Of a stretch of DNA of 64,000 bases, positions 8,623 to 17,025 are shown one piece after another; within the stretch, counting starts at the first letter, position 1; each line of letters opens with the position of its first letter. The stretch is from NCBI GenBank assembly GCA_033127725.1, contig AP026798.1, forward strand, positions 372,001-436,000, written 5' to 3'. The notes beneath the pieces were generated by a model. The model was not told the origin of the DNA and did not search any database. It worked only from the letters and a program-made list of their open reading frames with translations. A program made the translations under genes and the position numbers. Origin of the DNA: Bombiscardovia nodaiensis. GTDB taxonomy: Bacteria; Actinomycetota; Actinomycetes; Actinomycetales; Bifidobacteriaceae.

Positions 8623-10637
8623 TCAGTCTCTCTTCTTGCCTCGCTTGCTCAGCTGGTAGGCCGCATAAGCCAGCGCCCCCACACCGCTAGCGCCCAGCAG
8701 GCCCTCTCCGCTCAAGTGTTCGAGCGGTATGGCACCGGCTGTGGGCAGGGGTTTCTGGTCGAAATAGGTGAAGCGGAAAGTGTGGTCGCTCTGGGGAGTG
8801 GAGTCCAAAGTCCATTGAATGTTGACGTTCACAGGGCCCGCCGCGTGCGCTGGCGTGGTGACCGTCCACTTGCCTGCATCGGGGCCGGTGCCGTGGTAAG
8901 TCAAATTGAGGCCGTTTTGACCCCCGAATTGTACGTTCGTAATGGTCAGCTGCGGTGTGGACACACCATCGCTGGGGTTGGGAGGGGTGATGACAACGCG
9001 CGTGCCGCCAGTACTCAGGCCGCTGTCGGGCGTCATGGAGAAGGTGCTCCAATGGGCTTTGAGCGCCAGATCAGCGGTGACCGGAGAGGAGAAATTATAG
9101 GGGTCGTTGCCCAGGTACCAGCCGTTGAAGATGTAGCCGGGCCGCGTGGGGTTGGGGCTGGGTTGGACCGCTCGCTCTCCCTCTTTGACGGTCTGCTGCT
9201 CGAATCCTGGGCTGGTGCTGCCGCTGCCGCCATCGGGGTCGAAAGTGACCTTGTGAACTACGGCGAAGGTGAACTGTAGGGCGGTGTTAGGCTGGGGCGA
9301 ACCGCCGACTTTCCAGCCAATAGAGACCGTGACGGTGCCTGAAGCGTGCGCTGGGGTTGTGGCGTGCCACATGCCGTCCGAGCTCTTGAGTGCAAAGCCC
9401 GCTGCCGGGGTGCCGCCAAAGGAGACGGAGGTGAGGCTGACTATTGGTACCGCTATCTGTTGTAAGACGCCTTTGACCAGCCGGTATGCGTGGCCGTTGT
9501 CGCACAAAATGGCGTTTCCGCTGGCGATACTGACGGCCCTGCTTCCGGCCGGCAGAGTAACGCGCGAAGCATAGAGATTGCTGCCCCAGCTGTACACGTT
9601 TCCCGAGCTGTCCATGGCTAAGGCGGAGGAAGAACCGGCGCTGATGCTCGTGGCGCTCACTCCGCCGGGCAGGTAGACCGGCACTGGCGACTGGCGTTCC
9701 GGGGTGCCATAGTCCATGCGACCCCAGGCGTATATCTGCCCGCTTGCGCTGAGTGCGAGAGAGCTGTCCTCCAGGGCGCTCACTGCCGTGAAACTGATTC
9801 CCGAGGGCAAATCCACTAGGTGTGGAACGTTGGCAATGCTGTTGGTGGCGTATCCGAGCTGGCCTTCGTCGTTGTTGCCCCAAGAGTACACTTTGCCGTC
9901 GCTCGTAAGACCTAGGCTGTGCTCGAAACCTGAGGCAATGGCTGTCAGCGGGTAGCTCGAAGGAGAGTAGAGCCGCTCGGGAGTGTTGATCATGGTGGGG
10001 GTCCAGCCGTTGATTGGCGGGGGAGAGCCGTTGGCCTTGCCCCAGTTGTTGGCGCCCCAGGTGTACCAGTTGCCGTTGGTGTCGAGCGCGAAAGCGTTGT
10101 CGCCATTGCCTGAGTAGATTTTGGTGATCCTGACCCCCAAGGGCAGGCCCACTTCAACGGGGACTGTGCTTGCCCCACCCACATGGATGTTGCCCAGGCC
10201 GCCGTTGCTGTCGCTGCCCCAGGAGTATACCCGGCCGTTGTTGCCCAGACCGTAGGAGACGAAATGATCCCTGCCCGCGGCGCTGATTTGTACGTATCTG
10301 ACACCTGCTGGCGGCGTCGCTTGGCTCAATTCTTGGGGGTGCCGATGCTGTTGGGGAAGTTGGCGTTGTCGTAGATGTTCCCGTCATCTCCGATGCCCAT
10401 AAAATGGTTGTCGTTGGCGCTCATACTGGTAAATTTGAGGCCTGAGCGGTCGGGTATGCCGATGGTCACATCTGTGCCGCCCAAAGGGGTGCCCATGTCG
10501 GGGGTCAGCCAGAAGCCCTGCGCATTGACGGGCGGATTAGCGTGGGCTGTCGTGGGTTTTGCCAGGCTGCTCCCGCAGGCAAAGACAGCCAGGCACAAAA
10601 CCGCCAGCACAGCACTCATAGCATGTCTTACACGCAT
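8623..10637 (-). pseudogene. RCC1-repeat cell-surface protein, frameshifted
   Basis: A secreted protein read on the minus strand is split by a frameshift. The first segment (10637 to the TGA at 10326) has a signal peptide rich in Ala/Val/Leu and the start of an RCC1-type repeat region. It stops just after TPKN. The same repeat continues in the -1 frame from about 10330, with motifs such as ISAAGRDHFVSYGLGNN and GKVYSWGNNDEGQLG. It then has IPT-like beta domains (LSTGGTRVVITPP), one Listeria-Bacteroides (InlB B) repeat with PGYIFNGWYLG, and a C-terminal LPTAG motif, hydrophobic helix and basic KRGKKRD tail. Adding one C to a run of five C (about 10333-10337) restores one frame. It may be a decayed gene, a phase-variable tract or a sequencing error. 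The surface role is inferred from the domains. The start at 10637 is chosen because GGAGAG lies upstream. Confidence 0.8.
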
Positions 10638-10670
10638 AATACAACGCTCTCCGAGCTGAGGCGACGGCAT

Positions 10671-11080
10671 AGCGCTGCCCCTGCTGATAGTTCCCCTAGT
10701 CCTGAAATTCTTGCGTTTTGCGGCTCCCCATTCGCGAAAGCGCTCGTTCAGTTACCCTTCTTCAGAGAGAACCTACCACCGAAATCTTAAAATTTCCTGA
10801 TACCCGCGCACCCCTCGCAGCGCGCCGAACTCAAGCTCCAAGGGCGCATTTTGCACTCGCTACCGCCATTCCCCCACATTCGACCACATTGCTTGCAAAA
10901 CTTGAACTGCCGCGTTCCGAGCACGTAGCGTGGGATACAACAAAAGGCGGGCGCTTGGGCTCGCGGAGTTTAAGTAGAAAGTGGAAGCTAATGATCACAA
11001 CGAATGCGCTGTCTCCGGTTGGGGTGCATCCCAAAACCTCGCCATCGGCTAGACTAAAGGTACGAGCGAAAGGGGCAAGC
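10671..11080. other. Intergenic region before the toxin-antitoxin pair
   Basis: This is a gap of about 400 bp between the divergent RCC1-protein gene and the antitoxin gene. It must hold both promoters. An open frame runs through part of it into the antitoxin, but its composition (Arg/Pro/Ser-rich, no family resemblance) and the ribosome-binding site at the later ATG argue against coding. I see no convincing hairpin, repeat or RNA gene in it. Confidence 0.4.
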
Positions 11081-11536
11081 ATGAGTCGCAAGAGCGAAAC
11101 TGTAACCTTGAATCTCATCTTGGACGCGGATGAGCTGGCAAATACGGCTGCCGTTGCCGAGCGCTCGGGCATATCCGTGCCTTCCCTGCTGAGTTCTTAC
11201 CTGCACAATCTAGTTGTGGGCGAGCGTGAACCCGAAGAGCTGGTGCGCAATCGTGAGGGCAACAATGCGCTTGCGGAATCCCCTGACCAACGCGCAAACG
11301 GCGGCAGCAGTCCAAATAAGCAAACGCCGTATGCTCTGACTGTAGACGCAGCTGATGCCCACGGCGCACAAGCGTACGCTAGCAAATTGGGCAAAACTGC
11401 CACCGATTTAGTGAGCGATTACGTCCATATTCTGGCCGACAAAGAGTTGGATCATGCTCTAGTTGTATCCCGCAGCGCGCAAGAAACCAACGCTTTCCTG
11501 ACCAGCATCCTCGAAGAGGAACAGGCTCGTGTTTGA
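11081..11536 (+). CDS. Type II antitoxin with two ribbon-helix-helix-like modules
   Basis: The ATG at 11081 is preceded by AAAGGGG and gives 151 aa. Residues about 5-45 (VTLNLILDADELANTAAVAE, then SGISVPSLLSSYLHNLV) look like a RelB/DinJ-type ribbon-helix-helix DNA-binding module. A second, similar strand-helix-helix pattern occurs at about residues 88-125 (YALTVDAADAHGAQAYASKL, then GKTATDLVSDYVHIL). A polar linker joins the two. The gene overlaps the following toxin gene by 8 nt, the normal arrangement for a translationally coupled antitoxin-toxin pair. Autoregulation by the complex is expected for the family. The assignment rests on fold-level resemblance and gene context. Confidence 0.65.
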   Translation: MSRKSETVTLNLILDADELANTAAVAERSGISVPSLLSSYLHNLVVGEREPEELVRNREGNNALAESPDQRANGGSSPNKQTPYALTVDAADAHGAQAYASKLGKTATDLVSDYVHILADKELDHALVVSRSAQETNAFLTSILEEEQARV

Positions 11537-11852
11537 AATCGGTTTTTCAGGTGAATACCTATCCGATTTCAGACGTTTGAGCAGAAGACTTCCCAGTTGT
11601 GCGTACGAGCTCATGGATATCATCTTCAATGAGCTACAGGAGACCGGAACAGTTTCTCAATCTTATGGACCGCACGTGTTAGTCAAAACTGGCGGGGTGT
11701 ACAACGGCTGCATGGAGTTTCATGTGCGCGACGATGTCTTGGTGCTGTACAGTCCTGCTCGCCCCAAGCGTGCCCTCACTATGCGCCGTATTTGCACCCA
11801 CGCCGAGCTAACCTCCGGCCGATTCGGCCGCGAGTGGCCCACTGATATCTAG
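11529..11852 (+). CDS. YafQ/RelE-family mRNA-interferase toxin
   Basis: This small basic protein (107 aa) matches the RelE/YafQ layout. It has an N-terminal helix pair (FSGEYLSDFRRLSRRLP) and a central strand pair (YNGCMEFHVRDDVLVLYSP). The C-terminal segment TMRRICTHAELTSGRFG resembles the GTHxDLF end of YafQ toxins. Such toxins bind the ribosome and cleave mRNA, which would make this a growth-arrest module. The start is GTG at 11529, inside the end of the antitoxin gene, with AGAGGA 8-9 nt upstream. No terminator is obvious downstream. Confidence 0.75.
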   Translation: MFEIGFSGEYLSDFRRLSRRLPSCAYELMDIIFNELQETGTVSQSYGPHVLVKTGGVYNGCMEFHVRDDVLVLYSPARPKRALTMRRICTHAELTSGRFGREWPTDI

Positions 11853-12222
11853 CTCAGATTTGTCCCTTTTACAGATTCAGAGGTTTGGTTCGCATGCCCG
11901 GCGTGGCCGAAAATCCTAAGTGATCGGGGCGCTGTGTTTAGCGGTCGGTGTCGGCTTCATTATCATGTACACTCGATTGCGTTAGAAGCCGCCACTGCCT
12001 CTACTGCCTTTCGGGGTGGAATGCATACTATGGCGGTATTCTTTTTTGCCCGGAGGGCGCGTGGCGACCACAACCGTAACCAAGCTGTCGCCATACCCCA
12101 GTCACCCGTCCCTGCAGCCTATGGACTTGGCTCAGCTCCTTGCCTTTGGCTTCGATATGGTAGTTACTGGTTGATGGGGGAGCGGGCCGGCAACTTGGGG
12201 GTGCTGGGGCGGTTGGGCTTGG
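11853..12222. other. Gene-poor stretch between the toxin gene and the surface-protein relic
   Basis: No supported gene lies here. A 37-codon frame at 12061-12174 (+) starts with GTG four nt after a good GGAGGG but ends at once. It may be the stump of a lost gene or chance. Together with the relic at 12223-12369 the region looks like decayed sequence. Confidence 0.35.
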
Positions 12223-12369
12223 TTAGGCTGTGGGTTGGGAGTGCCTGGGCTTGCGGCTGCGCCTGATGCGGTGGGTGAGCTGGTGGGTTGCGTAGATTGC
12301 TCCTGCTAGGGCGCTGAGGCCTAGGAGCCTGCTGCCACCTATGCGTTGGAGGGGGATGGCTCTCTGACG
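12223..12369 (-). pseudogene. Remnant of a cell-wall sorting signal (C-terminus of a lost surface protein)
   Basis: Read on the minus strand, this frame gives RAIPLQRIGGSRLLGLSALA, then a hydrophobic stretch ending in IYATHQLTHRIRRSRK and a stop at 12225-12223. It parallels the last residues of the RCC1 protein 3.5 kb away, which read AIPLEHLSGEGLLGASGVGA and YAAYQLSKRGKKRD. The pattern is AIPL, a short polar turn, LLG, a hydrophobic helix, YAxxQL and a basic tail. A TAA at 12372-12370 cuts it off upstream and no start or export signal is left. It is best read as the 3' remnant of a paralogous anchored protein. Confidence 0.55.
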
Positions 12370-12543
12370 TTAAGGTAACCACACCGGGGTGATTTCTTGC
12401 GCGGGTTCGGGGGTGGATTTCTGTGTTTTCCTGGTGGGGTAGGGGAGGGTTTGGCAAAAAATGGCAAAGGGGATACTGGCGTAGCCTGGGGTGTCAGCGA
12501 AGCATGAACTGACGGGCAACAGGGCAACAGGAAGGCGAATGCT

Positions 12544-15500
12544 ATGAAGGTCAACCTCAATGGGCGCTGGGATTTTTACCCGGACGGCGGCCCCAGCGCG
12601 CACAGCATCGTCGTGCCCACCTGGTGGGATAGCCTGCCGTGCACCACGGGATACCCCGAAGAGTGGAGTCAGAGCCTCTACCACGGCATCTACCGGCGTA
12701 GCTTCGACCTGAGCGAGGCGGACCTGGCCGACGACCTCTTCGTGCATGTGGGCGCGCTCGCCAGCCTGGGCCAGGTGCGCGTTAACGGGCAATCGGTGGG
12801 TCCGCAGACTACCAAAGGCTACCTGATGACCCTCCTGCCCTACGATTTGGACATCAACAGTACCGCCCGAGCAGGCAGCAACCAGCTGGAGATTGAAGTA
12901 TGGTCGGTCAAGGAGCTGCCCGAAGACGCGCTGGCCCCCGAAGACGGGCCGGACCGCCTGCTCTTCCCCTTTGGCACCGAAAATATTGTGGGGCGCGTGG
13001 GCATTGGCGGCGATGTTTGGGTGGAGAGCCGCCCCAAACTGCGCATTGACGACATCCAGATTATCCCTGATTTGAAGCGCAATGCGGACCCCAGCGACGA
13101 CGAGCTGACCGCAGCCATCACCTTGGTCAACCACACGCCGGAGGCGAGGGCCCTGACACTCACCGCACAGGTGCGTCCTTGGGAGGGCAAGTCGGAGGAG
13201 GGTTCTGGCTCTGACTTGGATTTCAACTCTGGTTTAGGCTCAAGCTTAGGCTCGGACTCCGGCTTCGGCGCTGGTTTAGGTGCCAGCTCTAGTTCTGGTT
13301 CTAGCTTAGGCTCTGACTCAGGCTCAGATCAGGTCCCATCCTTATCGTCCTCTCCATCCTCCTCATCCTCAGCTGCAGCCCTGTCCTTTGAGACCGCGCA
13401 GGTTGAGCTCCCGGCAGGGGCGAGTACGGTCGTCAGGCTCACGGCCAGCTGGCCCGATGCGCGCTACTGGTCACGCAGCGACCCCTTCCTCTACCAACTC
13501 GAAGCCGAGCTCGACAGTAGCTCAAGCAAGAGTTCAGGTACCGAGCTCGCCAGCAGCCCAGATAGCAGCCCGGGCAGCGGTCAAGGCGCCGGGCCGGTCA
13601 GCAGGTCCAGCGAGCGCTTCGGCTTCCGGCAGTTTTGGCGCGAGGGCGACCGGTATCTGCTCAACGGCCTGCCCATCCGCCTGCGCGGCGACTCCCTCTG
13701 CCTACTCAACCAGGGTAATCGGGACCTGATTAACGAAATTGGCGACGCGTATGGCCTGATTTTGGACGACAACCACGCCAGTGACGCGATGGCCGCCGCC
13801 TGGGTGGACGCCTACCAGCACGCGAACGCCAATATTTTGCGCAACCATATCCGCTCCATCCCCTCTCATGCCTTGCATTCCCGTGCGGATGAGACCGGCA
13901 TGCTGATTGAGGAGGAGAGCGCCTTCTGGAACCCTGGCTCGCTCTCCAACGTTTCCCTGAACCCGCCCTACTATATGAACTACAGCGATGAGGCCATCGG
14001 CTACTACTGCGAGTGGGTCCGCCGCTGGGTGCGCGCCTACCGGAACCACCCCTCAATCGTCCTGTGGTCCACCACGAACGAGGCCTGGAATCCCAACGAT
14101 GCTACCGAGCTCATTCCCCCGCTCGAAGCCGCCGCGCTTGGCGAAGACCCCTCCCGGCTGGTCATCAACGACGGTTTCAACAAGCCTATTACGAACGAGG
14201 ATTCCCGTCACTACTTCGGCGGCTACCCCTCCGGCATGACCTCTTCGCCGGACATCTACTCCCTCTACCACATCGACTCCGACCTGCCCCTGGGCGCGGG
14301 CGAGGAATTCTCGGTCTCGACGGCCGGGATTCCCCTTTATAACGATGAAGGAGGGATTCGAGACATCTACCACGGGCGGCTCAACGGCAACCCGGACACC
14401 ATCTCCCGGGCCGATTTTGGCCGAGAAGTCGGGCGGGTGACCAGGGGCGTGCGCACCACGCGCATGGCGGATTGGAAGCCTTTCTGCCTGTCTATGTTCA
14501 TCTACGATAACATTGAGCGATTCGTTGAGCTCGACCAGGCGGCCACCGGGCACGGGCTCAACCCGCGTATGCTCATGCGCCCCCAGTTTGACCCTACGAA
14601 AGCGGGCAGCGACCGCTGGGTTGAGGGCGGGGCTTTTGAGTACTTCGCCAACTCTTACGCCGATGTGGCCGCCTACGACAAGGATTTTGACCAGGAACCG
14701 CGCCTGGGTCAGCCCCACCGGGTCTACGAGCCGGGCTCCACCAGCCTGCGCGCGATTATCGTGTACAACGATGAAGAAACCCGCGGCACCCAGCTAGGAC
14801 TCAAGTGGGAGTTGGGCTACCAGCTGGTTTCGGACGGCAGCACCCACCCCACGTTCTCCGGTAGGCAGGAGCTGAGCGTATCCTACGCCGGGCATGTGGA
14901 GGTGCCGGTGAGCATCCGTGTGCCAGAGGACCCGCAGGCCGTGGGCGCCAAGCTCATTCTCGCCCTGGCTGTGAGCAAGGAGGGGCAGGAGGTCTTTCGT
15001 GAGAACAACTTCCTGGGCTGGATTGGGCAGACAGCCGGGCCCAAGCTGCGCGTGCGGGTGCCTGAGCGCGATCTGGGCAACATTGGCTGGCACTCGCGCA
15101 CAGTCAAGCACAGCATCCACCTCCTGCAAGACGGCGGTGCCATGAGCGAACGCTGGACGGCCCGGGTGGAGTGCGACGCTTCGGGTGCCTTCCAGCTTGA
15201 GCAGACCAGCGGCAACCTCCGCCACGAGCAAGACATCTTCTACACGCTCAATACGGCGGCCCTGGAACCGGGCAGATCTTATGCGGCTGCGGTAACGATT
15301 ACGGGCGAAGCGGGCGAGCAGGCCACTTTCACGGTGCGATTCACGGCTGGCGAGCAGCCCGAAGGCGAGGACAAGCTCAACCTGGCAGCGGGCGCGCGGG
15401 TGTCTGTCTCCTCGCTGAGCGGGCAGCCGGGCTGGACTGCGGGCGCCCTAGTCGACGGGTTGTATGGCGCTGATTACAACCGTTTCGGCTGGTCGAGTGC

Positions 15501-16887
15501 GCTCAATCAGGTCAGCAGGCGCGAGTGGGTGCAGCTTGAGTTTCTCCGGCCGCAGACCGTGACGCAAGTGGCCCTCGTGCCCAGGGCGCAGAATCCGGGA
15601 GGCACTGTCTCCGAGGCTTTCCACGGCAAAGGCGCGGGTGTGGGCGGGGTGCTTGAGTTCGCGGCGGGCCACAAGGCCTCGGACCCCAATCAGGGGCAGG
15701 GTTTTCCGCTAGATTTCACCATCAGCCTGTCTGCAGACGGCGCTAAGTGGGTTCAGGTCGCTCGCTGCCACGATTACCCTCTGCCCAGCAACGGCAAACC
15801 CCAGGCCTTTGACTGTGAGCCGGTTCAGGGGGTCCGTTTCTTGCGAGTCGAGGCCGACCGCCTGAGGTCGAATCCCCATGAAGGCAACGCTTACGCCCTG
15901 CAACTGACGCAGATTGCGGCATATGCTGACCACCACCTGCCCACGCTTCCGGCAGCCCCAAGGAGCTTGACTGCTTCGAAGGAGGGCCACCAGCTGCGCG
16001 TGTCCTGGCCTAATGGCAGCGACGGGCGATCGCCGCTGACGGGCACCAGGCTCGAACTCGCCGACGCCCGCGGCCGAACCATGAGCGCTCTCGTGAGCGG
16101 CAGCCAGCGAGAAGCCTTGCTGCCTGCGGTTCCGTATAGTTCGTGGCGGATTCGCGCGAAAAGTAGCAATGCCATTGGCGACAGCGAGTATTCGCAGGCC
16201 TTCGAGATTCGGCTGGGATCTCAGGAAGCTGGGGAGTTGACGGCGGAGCTCTTGCAGCCCCCGCAGCCCACGGCACGGGTCGATGTGGACACCAGTACCG
16301 TCACCGTATTCTGGAGCGCTGGAGACGGGCTAGACCCTGCTCTTGAGGGTTGGAATGTGCTGTTGGCTCGTGAAAGCGACGACAAGGAGACCTATGTGGC
16401 TTGGACCCCGGCAGCGGTTGAGGCAGTGTCAGCAATGTCGACAGCGGAGTCACCAGGCCAGGAGCAGGGCCGGAAGCAACGCAGTTGGCGCTGCTCATTC
16501 CCGCAGCTGTCAGCAGGCACCTACCGGGCCTGGCTGGAGGCGAGCGACGGGTTCGGCCGCGTTTCCAAGCCCTCCGCGCCCACCGAGCGCCTTATTGTGG
16601 CCCAAGTCCCAGCCCAGCCCCACAAGCCCGGCGTCACTTCGTCCGGCCAAGTCATGCGCGCGACCTGGCAGGCTCCAGCAGACGGCGGCACGCCCATCAC
16701 GGCCTATGTGTTGACTGTGCGCAACCTGACCGAGGGTAAGAGCCAGGTCCTTCGGGTGGGCGCCGGGCAAACTGCTGCCAGCCTGGACGGGCTCGAAGCG
16801 GGCAACTACACGCTTTCGGTCATCGCTGTGAATGCTATCGGCCCGTCAGAGGAATCCAGCCCCTCCCTGCCTTGTATTATTGCCTAA
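12544..16887 (+). CDS. Large multidomain glycoside hydrolase, family GH2
   Basis: The protein has 1447 aa. An N-terminal jelly-roll sugar-binding domain (residues 1-180, opening LNGRWDFYPDGG) and an Ig-like domain precede a GH2 TIM barrel (about 365-760). The likely acid/base is E513 in STTNEAW and the likely nucleophile is E602 in YNDEGG. A discoidin (F5/8 C)-like domain (about 945-1128) and two or three fibronectin III domains follow. GH2 includes beta-galactosidases, beta-glucuronidases and beta-mannosidases; the substrate cannot be told here. There is no signal peptide, so it may act inside the cell, although the accessory domains are typical of exported enzymes. Two Ser/Gly-rich low-complexity inserts (residues about 217-279 and 322-354) interrupt the second domain. 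AGGAAGG precedes the ATG. A LacI-type regulator follows 138 bp downstream and probably controls it. Confidence 0.88.
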   Translation: MKVNLNGRWDFYPDGGPSAHSIVVPTWWDSLPCTTGYPEEWSQSLYHGIYRRSFDLSEADLADDLFVHVGALASLGQVRVNGQSVGPQTTKGYLMTLLPYDLDINSTARAGSNQLEIEVWSVKELPEDALAPEDGPDRLLFPFGTENIVGRVGIGGDVWVESRPKLRIDDIQIIPDLKRNADPSDDELTAAITLVNHTPEARALTLTAQVRPWEGKSEEGSGSDLDFNSGLGSSLGSDSGFGAGLGASSSSGSSLGSDSGSDQVPSLSSSPSSSSSAAALSFETAQVELPAGASTVVRLTASWPDARYWSRSDPFLYQLEAELDSSSSKSSGTELASSPDSSPGSGQGAGPVSRSSERFGFRQFWREGDRYLLNGLPIRLRGDSLCLLNQGNRDLINEIGDAYGLILDDNHASDAMAAAWVDAYQHANANILRNHIRSIPSHALHSRADETGMLIEEESAFWNPGSLSNVSLNPPYYMNYSDEAIGYYCEWVRRWVRAYRNHPSIVLWSTTNEAWNPNDATELIPPLEAAALGEDPSRLVINDGFNKPITNEDSRHYFGGYPSGMTSSPDIYSLYHIDSDLPLGAGEEFSVSTAGIPLYNDEGGIRDIYHGRLNGNPDTISRADFGREVGRVTRGVRTTRMADWKPFCLSMFIYDNIERFVELDQAATGHGLNPRMLMRPQFDPTKAGSDRWVEGGAFEYFANSYADVAAYDKDFDQEPRLGQPHRVYEPGSTSLRAIIVYNDEETRGTQLGLKWELGYQLVSDGSTHPTFSGRQELSVSYAGHVEVPVSIRVPEDPQAVGAKLILALAVSKEGQEVFRENNFLGWIGQTAGPKLRVRVPERDLGNIGWHSRTVKHSIHLLQDGGAMSERWTARVECDASGAFQLEQTSGNLRHEQDIFYTLNTAALEPGRSYAAAVTITGEAGEQATFTVRFTAGEQPEGEDKLNLAAGARVSVSSLSGQPGWTAGALVDGLYGADYNRFGWSSALNQVSRREWVQLEFLRPQTVTQVALVPRAQNPGGTVSEAFHGKGAGVGGVLEFAAGHKASDPNQGQGFPLDFTISLSADGAKWVQVARCHDYPLPSNGKPQAFDCEPVQGVRFLRVEADRLRSNPHEGNAYALQLTQIAAYADHHLPTLPAAPRSLTASKEGHQLRVSWPNGSDGRSPLTGTRLELADARGRTMSALVSGSQREALLPAVPYSSWRIRAKSSNAIGDSEYSQAFEIRLGSQEAGELTAELLQPPQPTARVDVDTSTVTVFWSAGDGLDPALEGWNVLLARESDDKETYVAWTPAAVEAVSAMSTAESPGQEQGRKQRSWRCSFPQLSAGTYRAWLEASDGFGRVSKPSAPTERLIVAQVPAQPHKPGVTSSGQVMRATWQAPADGGTPITAYVLTVRNLTEGKSQVLRVGAGQTAASLDGLEAGNYTLSVIAVNAIGPSEESSPSLPCIIA

Positions 16888-17025
16888 AGAAAGGTATTTC
16901 GCGCGTTTGGCAGAGGAGCCCGCAGTGCTCTTCCGCCAGCGATGGACGAGAGTGTGGCAAGGATATGGCACGGACGTAGCGAAGATAGAGCAAGGACAGA
17001 GCCAAGGATATTGCGAGGACATAGC

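Noticed and set aside
11934-12266. 110-codon + strand frame in the gene-poor stretch.
   Set aside because: It has no ribosome-binding site and ends in Gly/Trp/Leu-rich low-complexity text; it overlaps the relic on the other strand.
12370-13134. 254-codon minus-strand frame over the GH2 start.
   Set aside because: Most of it is antisense to the GH2 sugar-binding domain. Only the frame past its stop resembles a sorting signal, and that part is listed separately as a relic.
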